Shown piece after piece: positions 47,042 to 56,326 of a DNA stretch of 64,000 nt. Numbering within the stretch: position 1 is the first letter of the stretch; the number at the start of each line of letters is the position of its first letter. The notes below the pieces were generated by a model. That model did not search any database. It was not told where the DNA came from and worked only from the letters and a program-made list of their open reading frames with translations. This stretch comes from Companilactobacillus futsaii JCM 17355 (GTDB taxonomy: Bacteria > Bacillota > Bacilli > Lactobacillales > Lactobacillaceae): the NCBI RefSeq assembly GCF_001435505.1, contig NZ_AZDO01000130.1:16247-80246 (forward strand). Direction: 5' to 3'. The translations under genes were made by a program, and so were the position numbers.

Positions 47042-48420
47042 TACTTATTGGATGTCCCAACGATTAAATCTTTGAAAAGTCCATAAATAAATTTCTCTGG
47101 GTCAAAGTCACGTAAGTCATCCATTTGTTCTCCAAGACCAACTAATTTAACTGGAATATGTAATTCATTTCTGATTGCCAAGACGACCCCACCTTGGGAA
47201 CTTCCATCCAATTTAGTCAACACAATACCAGAAACCTCAGTCGTTTCATTGAATTGCTTAGCTTGACTTAATGCATTTTGTCCCGTTGATCCATCAAGCA
47301 CTAACAAAACTTCTTGTGGTGCTTCTGGTAGTTCACGAGTGATGACACGTTTGATTTTTTCTAGTTCACGCATCAAACCTTCTTTATTTTGTAATCGTCC
47401 AGCTGTATCGACTAACAAGATGTCAAAATCCTCATTGATTGCACGTTGAACGGCATCGTAAACGACTGAAGCTGGGTCAGTATGAGCTTTACTTGCTTGA
47501 ACAGGAACATTTACACGTTTACCCCATTCTTGTAATTGCTCGATTGCTCCAGCTCTAAATGTATCCCCAGCAGCCAATAAGACTTTCTTACCTTCTGATT
47601 GATAACGATGAGCTAATTTTCCGATAGTTGTAGTCTTTCCTGCACCGTTAACACCAACGAACAAGAAGATAGTAGGTGTCTTATCGGTACTAAACTTCAA
47701 GTTATTATCTTCGTTCTTACCTTCTTCACCATACATATCAACTAATTTACGCACGATAACGTTAGAAACATCGGATTTTTTCTTAGCATTTTCCAACTTA
47801 ACTTCTTCACGCAATTCATCAGAGATGCGCATTGCTGTTTCATAGCCAACATCGGATTCAATCAATAATTCTTCCAAATCATCAAAGAAATCTTCATCGA
47901 CACTTCTAAAGTTAGCCAAAAAATGATTTAGTTTAGAACTAAAAGAATTACGACTCTTCTTTAACCCTTCATCGTATTCTTTGACATCATCTTTTGGTTC
48001 TTCAGATTCTTCAGGCTCTTTAGTTTCTTCAGATTCTTGAGCAACCGGTTGTTCAGTCTCAGCTTCAGTTTTTTTGTCTGCTTCAAAGGCTTCTTCTTGA
48101 GGTTCAACAGTTTTTTCTTCTTTTATTGATTCTTCAGAAGTTTGATCAAGCTTTGATTTTGATTCTGGTTCCGGATTTGCTTCTTCAGTATTGGGTTCAA
48201 TCGGCTGCTTAGTTTTCTCTTCTTTTGCTGGTTTGGTTTCAGCATTTTCTTGTGGTTGAGCCTCTGTTGCAGATTCCTCTTTCTCTTCAGGAGAAGCTGG
48301 TTCTGGTGTTGACTTTTGGTCAGATTCAGGGGCTTGTTCTGAAGCTTTTTTTTCTGGTTCTTTTTCTTCAGAATCATCTTTACCGGTAAAGGCTTTTTTA
48401 ATTCGATCAAATAATCCCAT
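47041..48420 (-). CDS. ftsY: Signal recognition particle receptor FtsY
   Basis: FtsY is the membrane-associated receptor GTPase for SRP. The 459-residue product has a long acidic, Glu/Lys/Pro-rich N-terminal extension (about residues 10-145), then the N domain and a G domain with FLFVGVNGAGKTTTIGKLAHR at about 253 and DTAGRLQNK. VLTKLDGSSQGGV is the family G4 region. Such an acidic A-domain is known in other bacteria and is thought to aid membrane contact. It is nine bases downstream of smc and overlaps ylxM. Confidence 0.98.
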   Translation of the reverse strand: MGLFDRIKKAFTGKDDSEEKEPEKKASEQAPESDQKSTPEPASPEEKEESATEAQPQENAETKPAKEEKTKQPIEPNTEEANPEPESKSKLDQTSEESIKEEKTVEPQEEAFEADKKTEAETEQPVAQESEETKEPEESEEPKDDVKEYDEGLKKSRNSFSSKLNHFLANFRSVDEDFFDDLEELLIESDVGYETAMRISDELREEVKLENAKKKSDVSNVIVRKLVDMYGEEGKNEDNNLKFSTDKTPTIFLFVGVNGAGKTTTIGKLAHRYQSEGKKVLLAAGDTFRAGAIEQLQEWGKRVNVPVQASKAHTDPASVVYDAVQRAINEDFDILLVDTAGRLQNKEGLMRELEKIKRVITRELPEAPQEVLLVLDGSTGQNALSQAKQFNETTEVSGIVLTKLDGSSQGGVVLAIRNELHIPVKLVGLGEQMDDLRDFDPEKFIYGLFKDLIVGTSNK

Positions 48421-48429
48421 AATTTTCTC

Positions 48430-51400
48430 CTATTCTTTAACTTTTACTGATAACATTCTGGAAACACCGGATTCTTCCATAGTTACTCCATATAAACGGT
48501 TAACATTCATCATAGTACCTTTACGGTGAGTAATGACGATGAATTCAGTATTGTCATCATATTGATTTAAATAATTTGCAAAACGATAGACGTTAGCATC
48601 ATCAAGTGACGCTTCAACCTCATCCAAGATACAAAATGGAACTGGTTTGGCCTTAATAATTGCAAAGAGCAAAGTAATTGCTGTCAAAGCTTTTTCTCCA
48701 CCAGATAGTAAACTTAAACGTTGGAATTTTTTCCCTGGTGGTTGAGCAATGATTTCAATCCCTGACCCTAATAAGTTATCCGGCTCAGTTAAGACTAGTT
48801 TAGCACGACCACCGGCAAACATTTGGGGGAAAATTTCTTCAAAGGCTAACGATACTTCATCAAAAGTCTTCTTGAATCTTGTCGTTACTTCTTTATCCAT
48901 TTCTGACATTGTATCTAACAACTGACTTCTAGCTTGTAAGAGGTCATTTTGTTGTTGCGTCAGGAATTCATAACGATCTTTGACTTTGTCATAATCATCA
49001 ATAGCCGACAAATTGACAGTTCCTAATTCTTCAATTCCCATCTTGAGCAATCGAGCTTCTTTTTTCAAAGTTTCTGGATCATAATCACCTTGTTTTAATT
49101 CTTGCAACGATGCTTCATAAGTCAGTTGATAGTCTTGTGACAAAGTATCCAAACGACTGTCGATTTGATTGGACAACTTAGTATTTTGAATTGCCAAAGA
49201 TTCTTGTTGATCAGCTGCAGCTTTTTGCAAATCAAAATTACGTTGTGCCTTGGAATTTAACTCGGTAGACAAAGCTTGTTGCTTCTCACGTTCAGCTTTT
49301 AACTGAGCTACAACATCTTGCAAATCTTTAATTTCAGTTTGACATTCTTTGATACGATTTTTAACTTCAGTATTACTTAAATCTAACTGATTCTTTTCTG
49401 AATCTAGGTCGTTTAACTTACCTTGTAATTCAGAAATCTGATCAGTTGCTTGAGAAATTGATTCCTTCAAGTAGCTATTTTGATCAGACTCATTAGCATG
49501 ATTATTCTTGATAACTGCTAATTTAGTTTGTAGTTCTTGTTCTTGATGATTGATCTTATTGAGTTGCGTATCAAAGTCAGTCAACAATTTTTGTTTTTGA
49601 TCGATTTCTTGTTGAGTAGCGGTAATTTCTTTTTGAATCTTCTCTGCTGTAGCTTTTTGCGTAGCTAAATCTTGATTGATTTGTGCTTGCTCTTCTTGAT
49701 TCTTGCTCAAATTGTATTTAATAACATCTAGACGTTCACTAAAATGCTTTTCTTCACTTTGAGAAGTGGAAATTTCATTTTCAAATTTACTCTTAGATTG
49801 GTTGAAATTAGCCAGTTTGGCATCAATACGTTTCTTTTCAGCATTGAATTGCACCAATTGATTTCTTAAATCTTGAACTAGTGCTTGTTTTTGATCCATC
49901 AATAATTCTTGTTTAGAAAGTTGCTTAGTTAAATCTGCTAACTCATCTTTTCGACTCAAAATGCTTGAATTAACACGACGTTGTTGCCCACCAGTTAAAG
50001 AACCACCGGCATTAACGACGTTCCCATCTAAAGTTACTACTCGATATTTTCGACTAACTGCTGCTGAAATACTTGTTGCATCATCGATACTTTTGGCAAC
50101 TAATAAATTACCCAAAATATTCTTAACAATATTCTCAACTTTTCCATCATAGGTCACTAACTCACTAGCGACCCCAACAAAACCTGTGACCCTTTTAGCT
50201 TTGTTCAAATCATTAGTGTTGACATTACGAGCTTGGATAATGTTAAGCGGCAAGAAAGTCGCACGACCGCCACGATTTTGACGTAAGTAAGCAATGGCAT
50301 GTTTAGCAGCCACTTCATCTTCAGTTACGATCGATTGCAATTGATTGCTGACAACAGTTTGAATAGCCAATTGATAATCTTGCGGCACAGAAATGAGTTC
50401 TGCAACAGCACCAACGATTCCAGCAAGACGTGCTTTATTATTTAAAACATTCTTAGCACCTTCGAAGAAACCAGCGTGTTCTTGTTCCATATTTTCGAGA
50501 ACTTTTTTACGAGCTTTAATTTCTTGAAGGTTTTCTAAAATCTTCAGATAATTATTATTTTCGTTTTTACCTGTTTCAGTAATCTCTTGAATCGATTTTT
50601 CAAGCTCTTGGTTACGTGTCAAAAGTGCCTGATTATCATTAATTAATTTTTTGATTTCAGCATCAATTTTTTGATGATCTTCTTTATAATTCTCTAAATT
50701 AGTCGTTACTTCTCTAAGTTGAGAATTTTGTTCCGAAATTCCCGCATTGATTCGTTCTAGTTGTCTTTGTGAAAATTTTTGTTCATTATTGTTTGTTACT
50801 TGATCTTGGAGAAGATTGACGTAATCAGTTCTTAATTGGGCAATATTATCCTTAATATCAGCTGGTGTCTTTTGTTTCAATTGTTGCAAGTCTTTTAGTT
50901 TCTTTTCAAAATCAGTGATTTTTTCTAGACATTGGGCTAATTTTTTATTTGATTCGACTAACTTGGCATCGTTTTTTACTTTTTGTTCTTCGACTGACTT
51001 CAATTGATTTGTCAAAGTCAACTTTGTCGTTGAATTAAAACCAGTTCTTTCATCAGCGACGGCAATTTTACTATTGTAAATTTCTAAAGTCTTCGTTACC
51101 TCAACTAATTTAGCTTGTTTTTCATCCAGTTGATTTGTTAAAGTTCTAACAGCTTGGTTATTATCTTCAACTTGTTGATTGGCTTGTGTTACTTGTTGAG
51201 AAATATTTTGCAAGCTAGTCTTGACTTCTCGTAATTCTTTGTCGATTTGATGTTTTTGATTTGATAAATCTCTAATTTCAATCGTTAAGATTTTTTGATA
51301 AATATCATCATACTTGCTTTTCTGTTCTTTATAATCACGAGCAATACTAGCTTGTTTTTTTAATGGCTCAACTTGTTTTGATAATTCTGAAACGATATCA

Positions 51401-51975
51401 GAAACACGATGCAAATTATCAGTCGTATCGGATAATTTATTCTCAGCTTGTTGCTTTTTTTGCTTAAATAAAGAAACCCCAGCCGATTCTTCAATGATGC
51501 TACGTCTTTCCACCGGCTTGCTGTTGAAAATTGCTTCAACTCGACCTTGGGAAATAATTGAAAATGATTGTTTACCCATCCCAGAATCCATGAACAATTC
51601 AGTAATATCACGTAAACGACAAGCTTTATTGTTGATCAAAAATTCGGTATCGCCATTTCTAAAAAGACGACGACAAATTATGACTTCATCTTGAGTCGTT
51701 TTTAACTCTTTATTACGATTATCAAAATCTAAAATCACTTCTGCACGATTCATTTGGGGACGAGTCGCACTTCCAGCAAAAATCACATCGACCATTTTGT
51801 CTCCACGTAAACTCTTTGCTGACTGTTCACCCATTACCCAACGAATGGCTTCAGTAATATTTGATTTTCCACTCCCGTTGGGTCCAACGATACCAGTGAT
51901 TCCGCTTGTGAAATCAATCTTCGTTTTATCAGCAAATGATTTAAACCCATTGATCGTTAATGATTTTAATGGCAT
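48430..51975 (-). CDS. smc: Chromosome partition protein SMC
   Basis: SMC is the condensin ATPase that organises and segregates the chromosome. The 1181-residue product has the Walker A GIVGPNGSGKSNITEAIRWVMGE at about 29-50, two long coiled coils (about 170-500 and 690-1020) rich in Gln/Lys/Glu, and a hinge (about 510-680, ending VVNAGGSLTGGQQRR). Near the end come the ABC signature LSGGEKALTAI (about 1090) and the Walker B FCILDEVEASLDDAN. It follows rnc by ten bases. Confidence 0.98.
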   Translation of the reverse strand: MPLKSLTINGFKSFADKTKIDFTSGITGIVGPNGSGKSNITEAIRWVMGEQSAKSLRGDKMVDVIFAGSATRPQMNRAEVILDFDNRNKELKTTQDEVIICRRLFRNGDTEFLINNKACRLRDITELFMDSGMGKQSFSIISQGRVEAIFNSKPVERRSIIEESAGVSLFKQKKQQAENKLSDTTDNLHRVSDIVSELSKQVEPLKKQASIARDYKEQKSKYDDIYQKILTIEIRDLSNQKHQIDKELREVKTSLQNISQQVTQANQQVEDNNQAVRTLTNQLDEKQAKLVEVTKTLEIYNSKIAVADERTGFNSTTKLTLTNQLKSVEEQKVKNDAKLVESNKKLAQCLEKITDFEKKLKDLQQLKQKTPADIKDNIAQLRTDYVNLLQDQVTNNNEQKFSQRQLERINAGISEQNSQLREVTTNLENYKEDHQKIDAEIKKLINDNQALLTRNQELEKSIQEITETGKNENNNYLKILENLQEIKARKKVLENMEQEHAGFFEGAKNVLNNKARLAGIVGAVAELISVPQDYQLAIQTVVSNQLQSIVTEDEVAAKHAIAYLRQNRGGRATFLPLNIIQARNVNTNDLNKAKRVTGFVGVASELVTYDGKVENIVKNILGNLLVAKSIDDATSISAAVSRKYRVVTLDGNVVNAGGSLTGGQQRRVNSSILSRKDELADLTKQLSKQELLMDQKQALVQDLRNQLVQFNAEKKRIDAKLANFNQSKSKFENEISTSQSEEKHFSERLDVIKYNLSKNQEEQAQINQDLATQKATAEKIQKEITATQQEIDQKQKLLTDFDTQLNKINHQEQELQTKLAVIKNNHANESDQNSYLKESISQATDQISELQGKLNDLDSEKNQLDLSNTEVKNRIKECQTEIKDLQDVVAQLKAEREKQQALSTELNSKAQRNFDLQKAAADQQESLAIQNTKLSNQIDSRLDTLSQDYQLTYEASLQELKQGDYDPETLKKEARLLKMGIEELGTVNLSAIDDYDKVKDRYEFLTQQQNDLLQARSQLLDTMSEMDKEVTTRFKKTFDEVSLAFEEIFPQMFAGGRAKLVLTEPDNLLGSGIEIIAQPPGKKFQRLSLLSGGEKALTAITLLFAIIKAKPVPFCILDEVEASLDDANVYRFANYLNQYDDNTEFIVITHRKGTMMNVNRLYGVTMEESGVSRMLSVKVKE

Positions 51976-51985
51976 AACTTAACTC

Positions 51986-52675
51986 CTATAATTCATCTAA
52001 TGCTCTTTTGGCTGCCATTTGTTCAGCATGTTTCTTGCTGTATCCAAGTCCCTTGGACAAAATCTTACCGTTAGCAATTAGTTCAACTTTAAATTTCTTA
52101 TCATGATCAGGACCTTCTTCATCAATTACCTTGTAATCAATTTCAACTTCCCCTGATTGTTGCAATTTTTCTTGAAGGTGTGTCTTGAAATCAGTATCTT
52201 CAGAAAATTCTCCTGAATCAATGTGTGGATAAACTACTTTTTTCAAAAAGTCATCGACAACTTCATTGCCTTGATCCAAATACAAAGCACCGTTGAAGGC
52301 TTCAAAAATATCCTCAAGTAAAGTATGTCTTTGACGAGCACCTTGTTTTTCTTCACCTTTACCAATCAATAAGTACTTATCGATTTGGATTTCCTTAGCG
52401 AAGCGAGCAAAACTATCTGTTCTGACGATATCAGATCTTAAACGGGTTAGTTTACCTTCTGGTAATTCTGGGTATTTTTCAAAGAGGTAGCGAGAGATAT
52501 TGATTTCCAAAACCGCATCTCCTAAAAACTCTAAACGTTCATAATCCCCAATACCGAGTTCTTTATGCTCGTTGTCAAATGAGGAATGTGTCATAGCTCT
52601 TTGAACTAATTTCTTATTGTTAAACTTGATTCCATACTTTTTATCTAAAAATTCTAAAAATTTTGGATCTAACAT
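51986..52675 (-). CDS. rnc: Ribonuclease III
   Basis: RNase III cuts double-stranded RNA in rRNA precursors and mRNAs. The 229-residue product has the signature DYERLEFLGDAVLEI at about 44-58 (Glu49, Asp53 catalytic) and a C-terminal double-stranded RNA-binding domain (about 155-225, ending GLGYSKKHAEQMAAKRAL). The ATG at 52675 follows a GGGG ribosome-binding site; a TTG at 52693 would include that site. It is separated from acpP by a structured repeat and a short terminator. Confidence 0.97.
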   Translation of the reverse strand: MLDPKFLEFLDKKYGIKFNNKKLVQRAMTHSSFDNEHKELGIGDYERLEFLGDAVLEINISRYLFEKYPELPEGKLTRLRSDIVRTDSFARFAKEIQIDKYLLIGKGEEKQGARQRHTLLEDIFEAFNGALYLDQGNEVVDDFLKKVVYPHIDSGEFSEDTDFKTHLQEKLQQSGEVEIDYKVIDEEGPDHDKKFKVELIANGKILSKGLGYSKKHAEQMAAKRALDEL

Positions 52676-52738
52676 AACGTGTCCCCTTTCCAATAATATT
52701 AATTATACTAAACTTTTCTATTAAATAATTAACTGGAT

Positions 52739-52762
52739 AAAAAAATAAGACCACTTGGCCTT
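52739..52762 (-). terminator. Terminator-like hairpin between acpP and rnc
   Basis: On the minus strand AAGGCC-AAGT-GGTCTT (six pairs, one G-T) is followed by ATTTTTTT. It lies at the distal end of the structured repeat and could uncouple acpP-plsX from rnc. Confidence 0.7.
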
Positions 52763-52790
52763 AAATTTCGTTATTGTATTGATTAAAATT

Positions 52791-52929
52791 GCCGTCGTCC
52801 GTTCTGCCCTGGAAAACGCTGGAGAATGTGCGCACGACTTGGAGCCCTTGCACCATGTATTGGTTTCAAGTCGTGTCGGCAGCGTTCCAGCCAATCACAG
52901 AGCTTTTGCGGACGACGGCATCCTTAACC
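52791..52929. repeat. Structured intergenic repeat, copy 2 (acpP-rnc gap)
   Basis: GCCGTCGTCCG (52791) pairs perfectly with CGGACGACGGC (52909-52919). Inside it CTGGAAAACGCTG pairs with CAGCGTTCCAG, and ACGACTTG with CAAGTCGT, forming a long three-tier hairpin. Sequence and order match copy 1 (14652-14837): CGA-CTTG-AG, then CAAGTCGTG, CGTTCCAGCCAA, CTTTTGC or similar, GGACGA, ATCCTT and TAACCA. The region is much richer in G and C than the genes around it. No gene is visible in it. Confidence 0.78.
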
Positions 52930-52947
52930 AAAATTCAAATAAAAATC

Positions 52948-53190
52948 TTATCCTTGATGTGAAGAAATATAGCTAACTGCTTCACCAACAGTTGTAATTT
53001 TTTCAGCATCATCATCAGGAATTTCTGAACCAAACTCATCCTCGAGTTCAAGTACAAATTCCACAAGGTCGATAGAATCTGCATCCAAATCATTAGTAAA
53101 TGATGTTTCTTTAGTAATTGTTGATGCATCGACTTCAAACTTGTCAGCAATCAATGCTTTAATTTTGTCAAATACAGCTTGTTCTGTCAT
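52948..53190 (-). CDS. acpP: Acyl carrier protein
   Basis: ACP carries growing acyl chains on a phosphopantetheine arm in fatty-acid synthesis. The 80-residue acidic protein has the attachment motif DADSIDLVEFV with Ser39 as the modified residue. It follows plsX by 11 bases, the usual plsX-acpP pairing of fatty-acid and phospholipid synthesis. Immediately after its stop the structured repeat begins. Confidence 0.96.
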   Translation of the reverse strand: MTEQAVFDKIKALIADKFEVDASTITKETSFTNDLDADSIDLVEFVLELEDEFGSEIPDDDAEKITTVGEAVSYISSHQG

Positions 53191-53201
53191 AAAAACTCTC
53201 C

Positions 53202-54206
53202 CTATTTTTCGGCGTTCATTTTTTCGAAATACTTATTAGCTTTGTTAATTGTATCGTTAGTTAACATATCATAAATTTGTTTAACAGTATAATAGACTGT
53301 CTTACTGTCAGCTGCACCATGAGCCTTGATCACTGGAGATTTCAAACCTAACAATACCGCTCCACCAGCCTGGGAAGTATCAAACATCTTACGCATGCCC
53401 TTTAGTGATGGACTAACGATAGCTGCACCCATTTTAGTAAAGAAACCATTATTTAGCAAGGCATCTTTTAATTGTTTCAAGAGTATAGTTGCTGTTCCTT
53501 CAGTCGCCTTCAAAGCAGCATTACCAGTGAATCCGTCAGTTACAATAACATCTGCCACACCAGCTAAGATATCGCCAGATTCTACGTTTCCGATAAAGTT
53601 AATGCCTTCGGTTTCTTTTAAAAGTTGATAAGCTTCTTTGTGCAAAGTATCACCTTTGTCATATTCTGTCCCATTGTTTAGAAGTGCAATTCTTGGTTGG
53701 TCGATTTTTTTAACGTCATGTGCATAAATTGAACCCATAATGGCCCATTGTTGTAAATAACTAGCTTTAGCCTCAGCGTTTGCACCAACGTCTAACATAT
53801 TAACCCCATTAGTTGAATTAGTAACTGGTAACGTTGGCATCAAAGCAGGACGTGACACTTGTTTGATACGGCCAACGATAAAGATACCACTAGCCAACAA
53901 AGCACCGGTATTACCTAATGAGAACAAGGCATCATTTTCACCATCTTTGACTGATTTAGCAGCTAAAACCATTGAAGCATTTTTCTTAGTTCTAATGGCT
54001 CTAACTGGTTCATCTGTACCTAAGATTTCTTCGTCAGTGTGGACGATTTTGATTCTTTCATCATTTTGCAAATATTTTTTTATTTCTGATTCTTTACCAT
54101 AAAGAACGAATTCTAGATCTTTCCATTCATCACGAGCTTTTTCGATTCCCTCAACAATTACTTTAGGTGCATTGTCGCCACCCATAGCATCAACAGCTAT
54201 TTTCAT
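53202..54206 (-). CDS. plsX: Phosphate acyltransferase PlsX
   Basis: PlsX converts acyl-ACP to acyl-phosphate for phospholipid synthesis. The 334-residue product begins MKIAVDAMGGDNAPK and has SLGNTGALLASGIFIVGRIK, MLDVGANAEAK and the VTDGFTGNAALKATEG motif, all family-typical. It is 12 bp downstream of recG and precedes acpP. The recG-plsX-acpP-rnc-smc-ftsY order is the common one in Firmicutes. Confidence 0.97.
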   Translation of the reverse strand: MKIAVDAMGGDNAPKVIVEGIEKARDEWKDLEFVLYGKESEIKKYLQNDERIKIVHTDEEILGTDEPVRAIRTKKNASMVLAAKSVKDGENDALFSLGNTGALLASGIFIVGRIKQVSRPALMPTLPVTNSTNGVNMLDVGANAEAKASYLQQWAIMGSIYAHDVKKIDQPRIALLNNGTEYDKGDTLHKEAYQLLKETEGINFIGNVESGDILAGVADVIVTDGFTGNAALKATEGTATILLKQLKDALLNNGFFTKMGAAIVSPSLKGMRKMFDTSQAGGAVLLGLKSPVIKAHGAADSKTVYYTVKQIYDMLTNDTINKANKYFEKMNAEK

Positions 54207-54218
54207 ATTTTTTCCTCA

Positions 54219-56252
54219 CTAATCAAAATTATTTAATTGATCATACTCTTCATTAATAAATGACTTTAAATTTTTAGTCTCTGGACTATTGAACAATTTC
54301 TCATCGTTGAACAAACGACTAGCTTCTTCTTGAGCCACTTCCAAAATATTGATGTCATTGATTGGATTACCAATTTTAAATTCTGGTAAACCTGATTGGC
54401 GATTTCCTAATAAGTCGCCCGCACCACGCATTTTTAAATCTTCTTCAGCTAGGACAAAGCCATCATTAGTTGAAGTTAAAATCTTCATCCGTTCCGCTGC
54501 CGATTCATTTTTAGGGTCAGCAATCAAAATACAATAAGATTGCTTATCGCCACGGCCCACACGACCACGCAACTGATGTAACTGTGATAAGCCAAAACGA
54601 TTAGCGTCATAGATTACCATCACCGAAGCATTGGGAACATCGACTCCGACTTCTATTACAGTTGTCGAAACTAAAACATCAATTTTTTTATCACTGAAAT
54701 CATTCATAACAGTTTCTTTTTGGTCATTAGGCATCTGCCCATGCAACAGACCAATTTTATATTTCTTGCCAAATAGTTCTGTAAATTTATCAAAAATCAA
54801 TTCAGCATTTTTCAAATCCATCGTTTCTGATTCAGAAATCAATGGTGTAACAACGTAAACTTGTGAACCTGTCTGCAGTTCTTTTGCCACAAACCGATAC
54901 ATCTGCTCAATTTTTTGACTACGGATCCAATAAGTCTCAATTTTTTTACGACCAGCTGGCAATTGATCAATTCTCGAAACATCCATATCTCCATAAGTCG
55001 TAATTGCTAGAGTTCTTGGAATTGGAGTAGCGGTCATTGCTAAGACATCAGGATTATTACCTTTTTGACGCAGAGCTTTTCTTTGATTAACGCCGAAACG
55101 ATGTTGTTCATCGATCACGATAAAACCTAAATCCTTAAATTCAACGCTGTCTTGTATCAAAGCGTGAGTTCCAACGACAATATTAGTCTTACCATTTAAA
55201 ATATCACCAGCAATAAAATCATGTTCTTTTTTTGTCAAAGAACCAGTCAATAAAGCAGTCCTTATTTTCAAGGGTGCTAATAACTTACTGATTTTATCAA
55301 AATGTTGCTGAGCTAAGATTTCGGTTGGTGCCATGATTGCAGCCTGATATCCTGCTGTTACTGAAGCCAACATAGCAATTACTGAGACGATTGTCTTACC
55401 GGAACCAACATCCCCCTGCAACAAGCGATTCATATGATGATCAGAAGCCATATCTTGCAAAATTTCTTGAACAACTCGATTTTGAGCATCAGTCAATTTA
55501 AATGGCAAACTCTTGATAAAATCATCTAAGAATTTTTGATCGTACTTTTCAATGATACCAATATTTTTATTTTTATCATTTTGCTTAATACTTTGTAGTC
55601 CACATTGAAACAAGAAAAACTCCCGAAATTTGGCACTTCTTCGCGCCTCTTCACTTTGTTCTTCATCTTTTGGAAAATGAATTCCCGAGACGATTTCTTC
55701 ATCATTCAACAATTTGTATTTCAAACGTAGGTAACTTGGAACAACAGTATCGATTTGGTCATGATATTTTTCAAAAGCAACTTTGATTAAATTTATCAGC
55801 GTTTTTTGATGGATGTTCTTATTGACTGAATAGACTGAATCAACTGAATTGTCATTAACACCAATTACTTTCATTCCCATCAATGAGCGTCGATTGGCAT
55901 TCCATTTGCCATAAACAGCAATATCATTTCCCGTTTCAAATTTGTCCTTTAACCATGGCTGATTGAAAAAAGTTACCATGATCGATTCATTTTCGGTCAT
56001 CAAGCGAACATTTAACCGAGTTTTCTTATAACCAAAACGCGATACGACTGGTTCACTAGCAACTACCCCTTTAACAAGAATTTTCTCTTGATCGATTGCG
56101 TCATCTAAGGATTTAGCTTGCATATCTTCATAGCGAAAAGGGAAATAAAATAGCAAGTCATAAACATTGTTGATTCCTAACGACTGCAATGCTTCTAATC
56201 GTTTTGGCCCAACACTGGGCAATTGTGCTAGCGATACTTTCCTTAAATCCAT
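54219..56252 (-). CDS. recG: ATP-dependent DNA helicase RecG
   Basis: RecG remodels stalled replication forks and Holliday junctions. The 677-residue product has an N-terminal OB wedge domain (about 60-150), then Walker A LQGDVGSGKTIV at about 278-290, DEQHRFG (motif II, about 380) and TATPIPRTLA. The C-terminal helicase part has TTVIEVGVDVPNA, QLRGRVGRG and the final GDLLGNRQSG. GGGG precedes its ATG. A terminator hairpin and an out-of-frame short ORF with a strong ribosome-binding site lie just upstream. Confidence 0.97.
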   Translation of the reverse strand: MDLRKVSLAQLPSVGPKRLEALQSLGINNVYDLLFYFPFRYEDMQAKSLDDAIDQEKILVKGVVASEPVVSRFGYKKTRLNVRLMTENESIMVTFFNQPWLKDKFETGNDIAVYGKWNANRRSLMGMKVIGVNDNSVDSVYSVNKNIHQKTLINLIKVAFEKYHDQIDTVVPSYLRLKYKLLNDEEIVSGIHFPKDEEQSEEARRSAKFREFFLFQCGLQSIKQNDKNKNIGIIEKYDQKFLDDFIKSLPFKLTDAQNRVVQEILQDMASDHHMNRLLQGDVGSGKTIVSVIAMLASVTAGYQAAIMAPTEILAQQHFDKISKLLAPLKIRTALLTGSLTKKEHDFIAGDILNGKTNIVVGTHALIQDSVEFKDLGFIVIDEQHRFGVNQRKALRQKGNNPDVLAMTATPIPRTLAITTYGDMDVSRIDQLPAGRKKIETYWIRSQKIEQMYRFVAKELQTGSQVYVVTPLISESETMDLKNAELIFDKFTELFGKKYKIGLLHGQMPNDQKETVMNDFSDKKIDVLVSTTVIEVGVDVPNASVMVIYDANRFGLSQLHQLRGRVGRGDKQSYCILIADPKNESAAERMKILTSTNDGFVLAEEDLKMRGAGDLLGNRQSGLPEFKIGNPINDINILEVAQEEASRLFNDEKLFNSPETKNLKSFINEEYDQLNNFD

Positions 56253-56307
56253 TTACATTCCCCTTTCTTGTGAAATCAAAAAAGGCATGACAAAACAAAC
56301 GTTTCAT
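56158..56307 (-). CDS. Possible short leader ORF upstream of and overlapping recG
   Basis: A 49-codon frame with ATG at 56307 and TGA at 56160-56158, overlapping the recG start in another frame. AAAGGAGG lies five bases before this ATG, a better site than that of recG itself. The frame passes through the terminator hairpin at 56278-56314. The product begins MKRLFCHAFFDFTRK and is not recognised. It may be a translated leader that affects termination or recG translation, or a chance frame. Confidence 0.35.
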   Translation of the reverse strand: MKRLFCHAFFDFTRKGNVNGFKESIASTIAQCWAKTIRSIAVVRNQQCL

Positions 56308-56314
56308 CATCGCC
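56278..56314 (-). terminator. Terminator after fakA, before recG
   Basis: On the minus strand GGC-ATGA-AAAC / GTTT-TCAT-GCC form a three-part stem with a bulged G and a TG/TG internal loop, followed by TTTTTT. It starts 13 bases past the fakA stop and contains the start codon of the short leader ORF. Confidence 0.75.
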
Positions 56315-56326
56315 TCCTTTAAAAAG

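Noticed and set aside
52755..52976. 73-codon open frame on the plus strand
   Set aside because: Falls on the structured repeat and the acpP end; its frame is a product of the GC-rich hairpin, with no ribosome-binding site.
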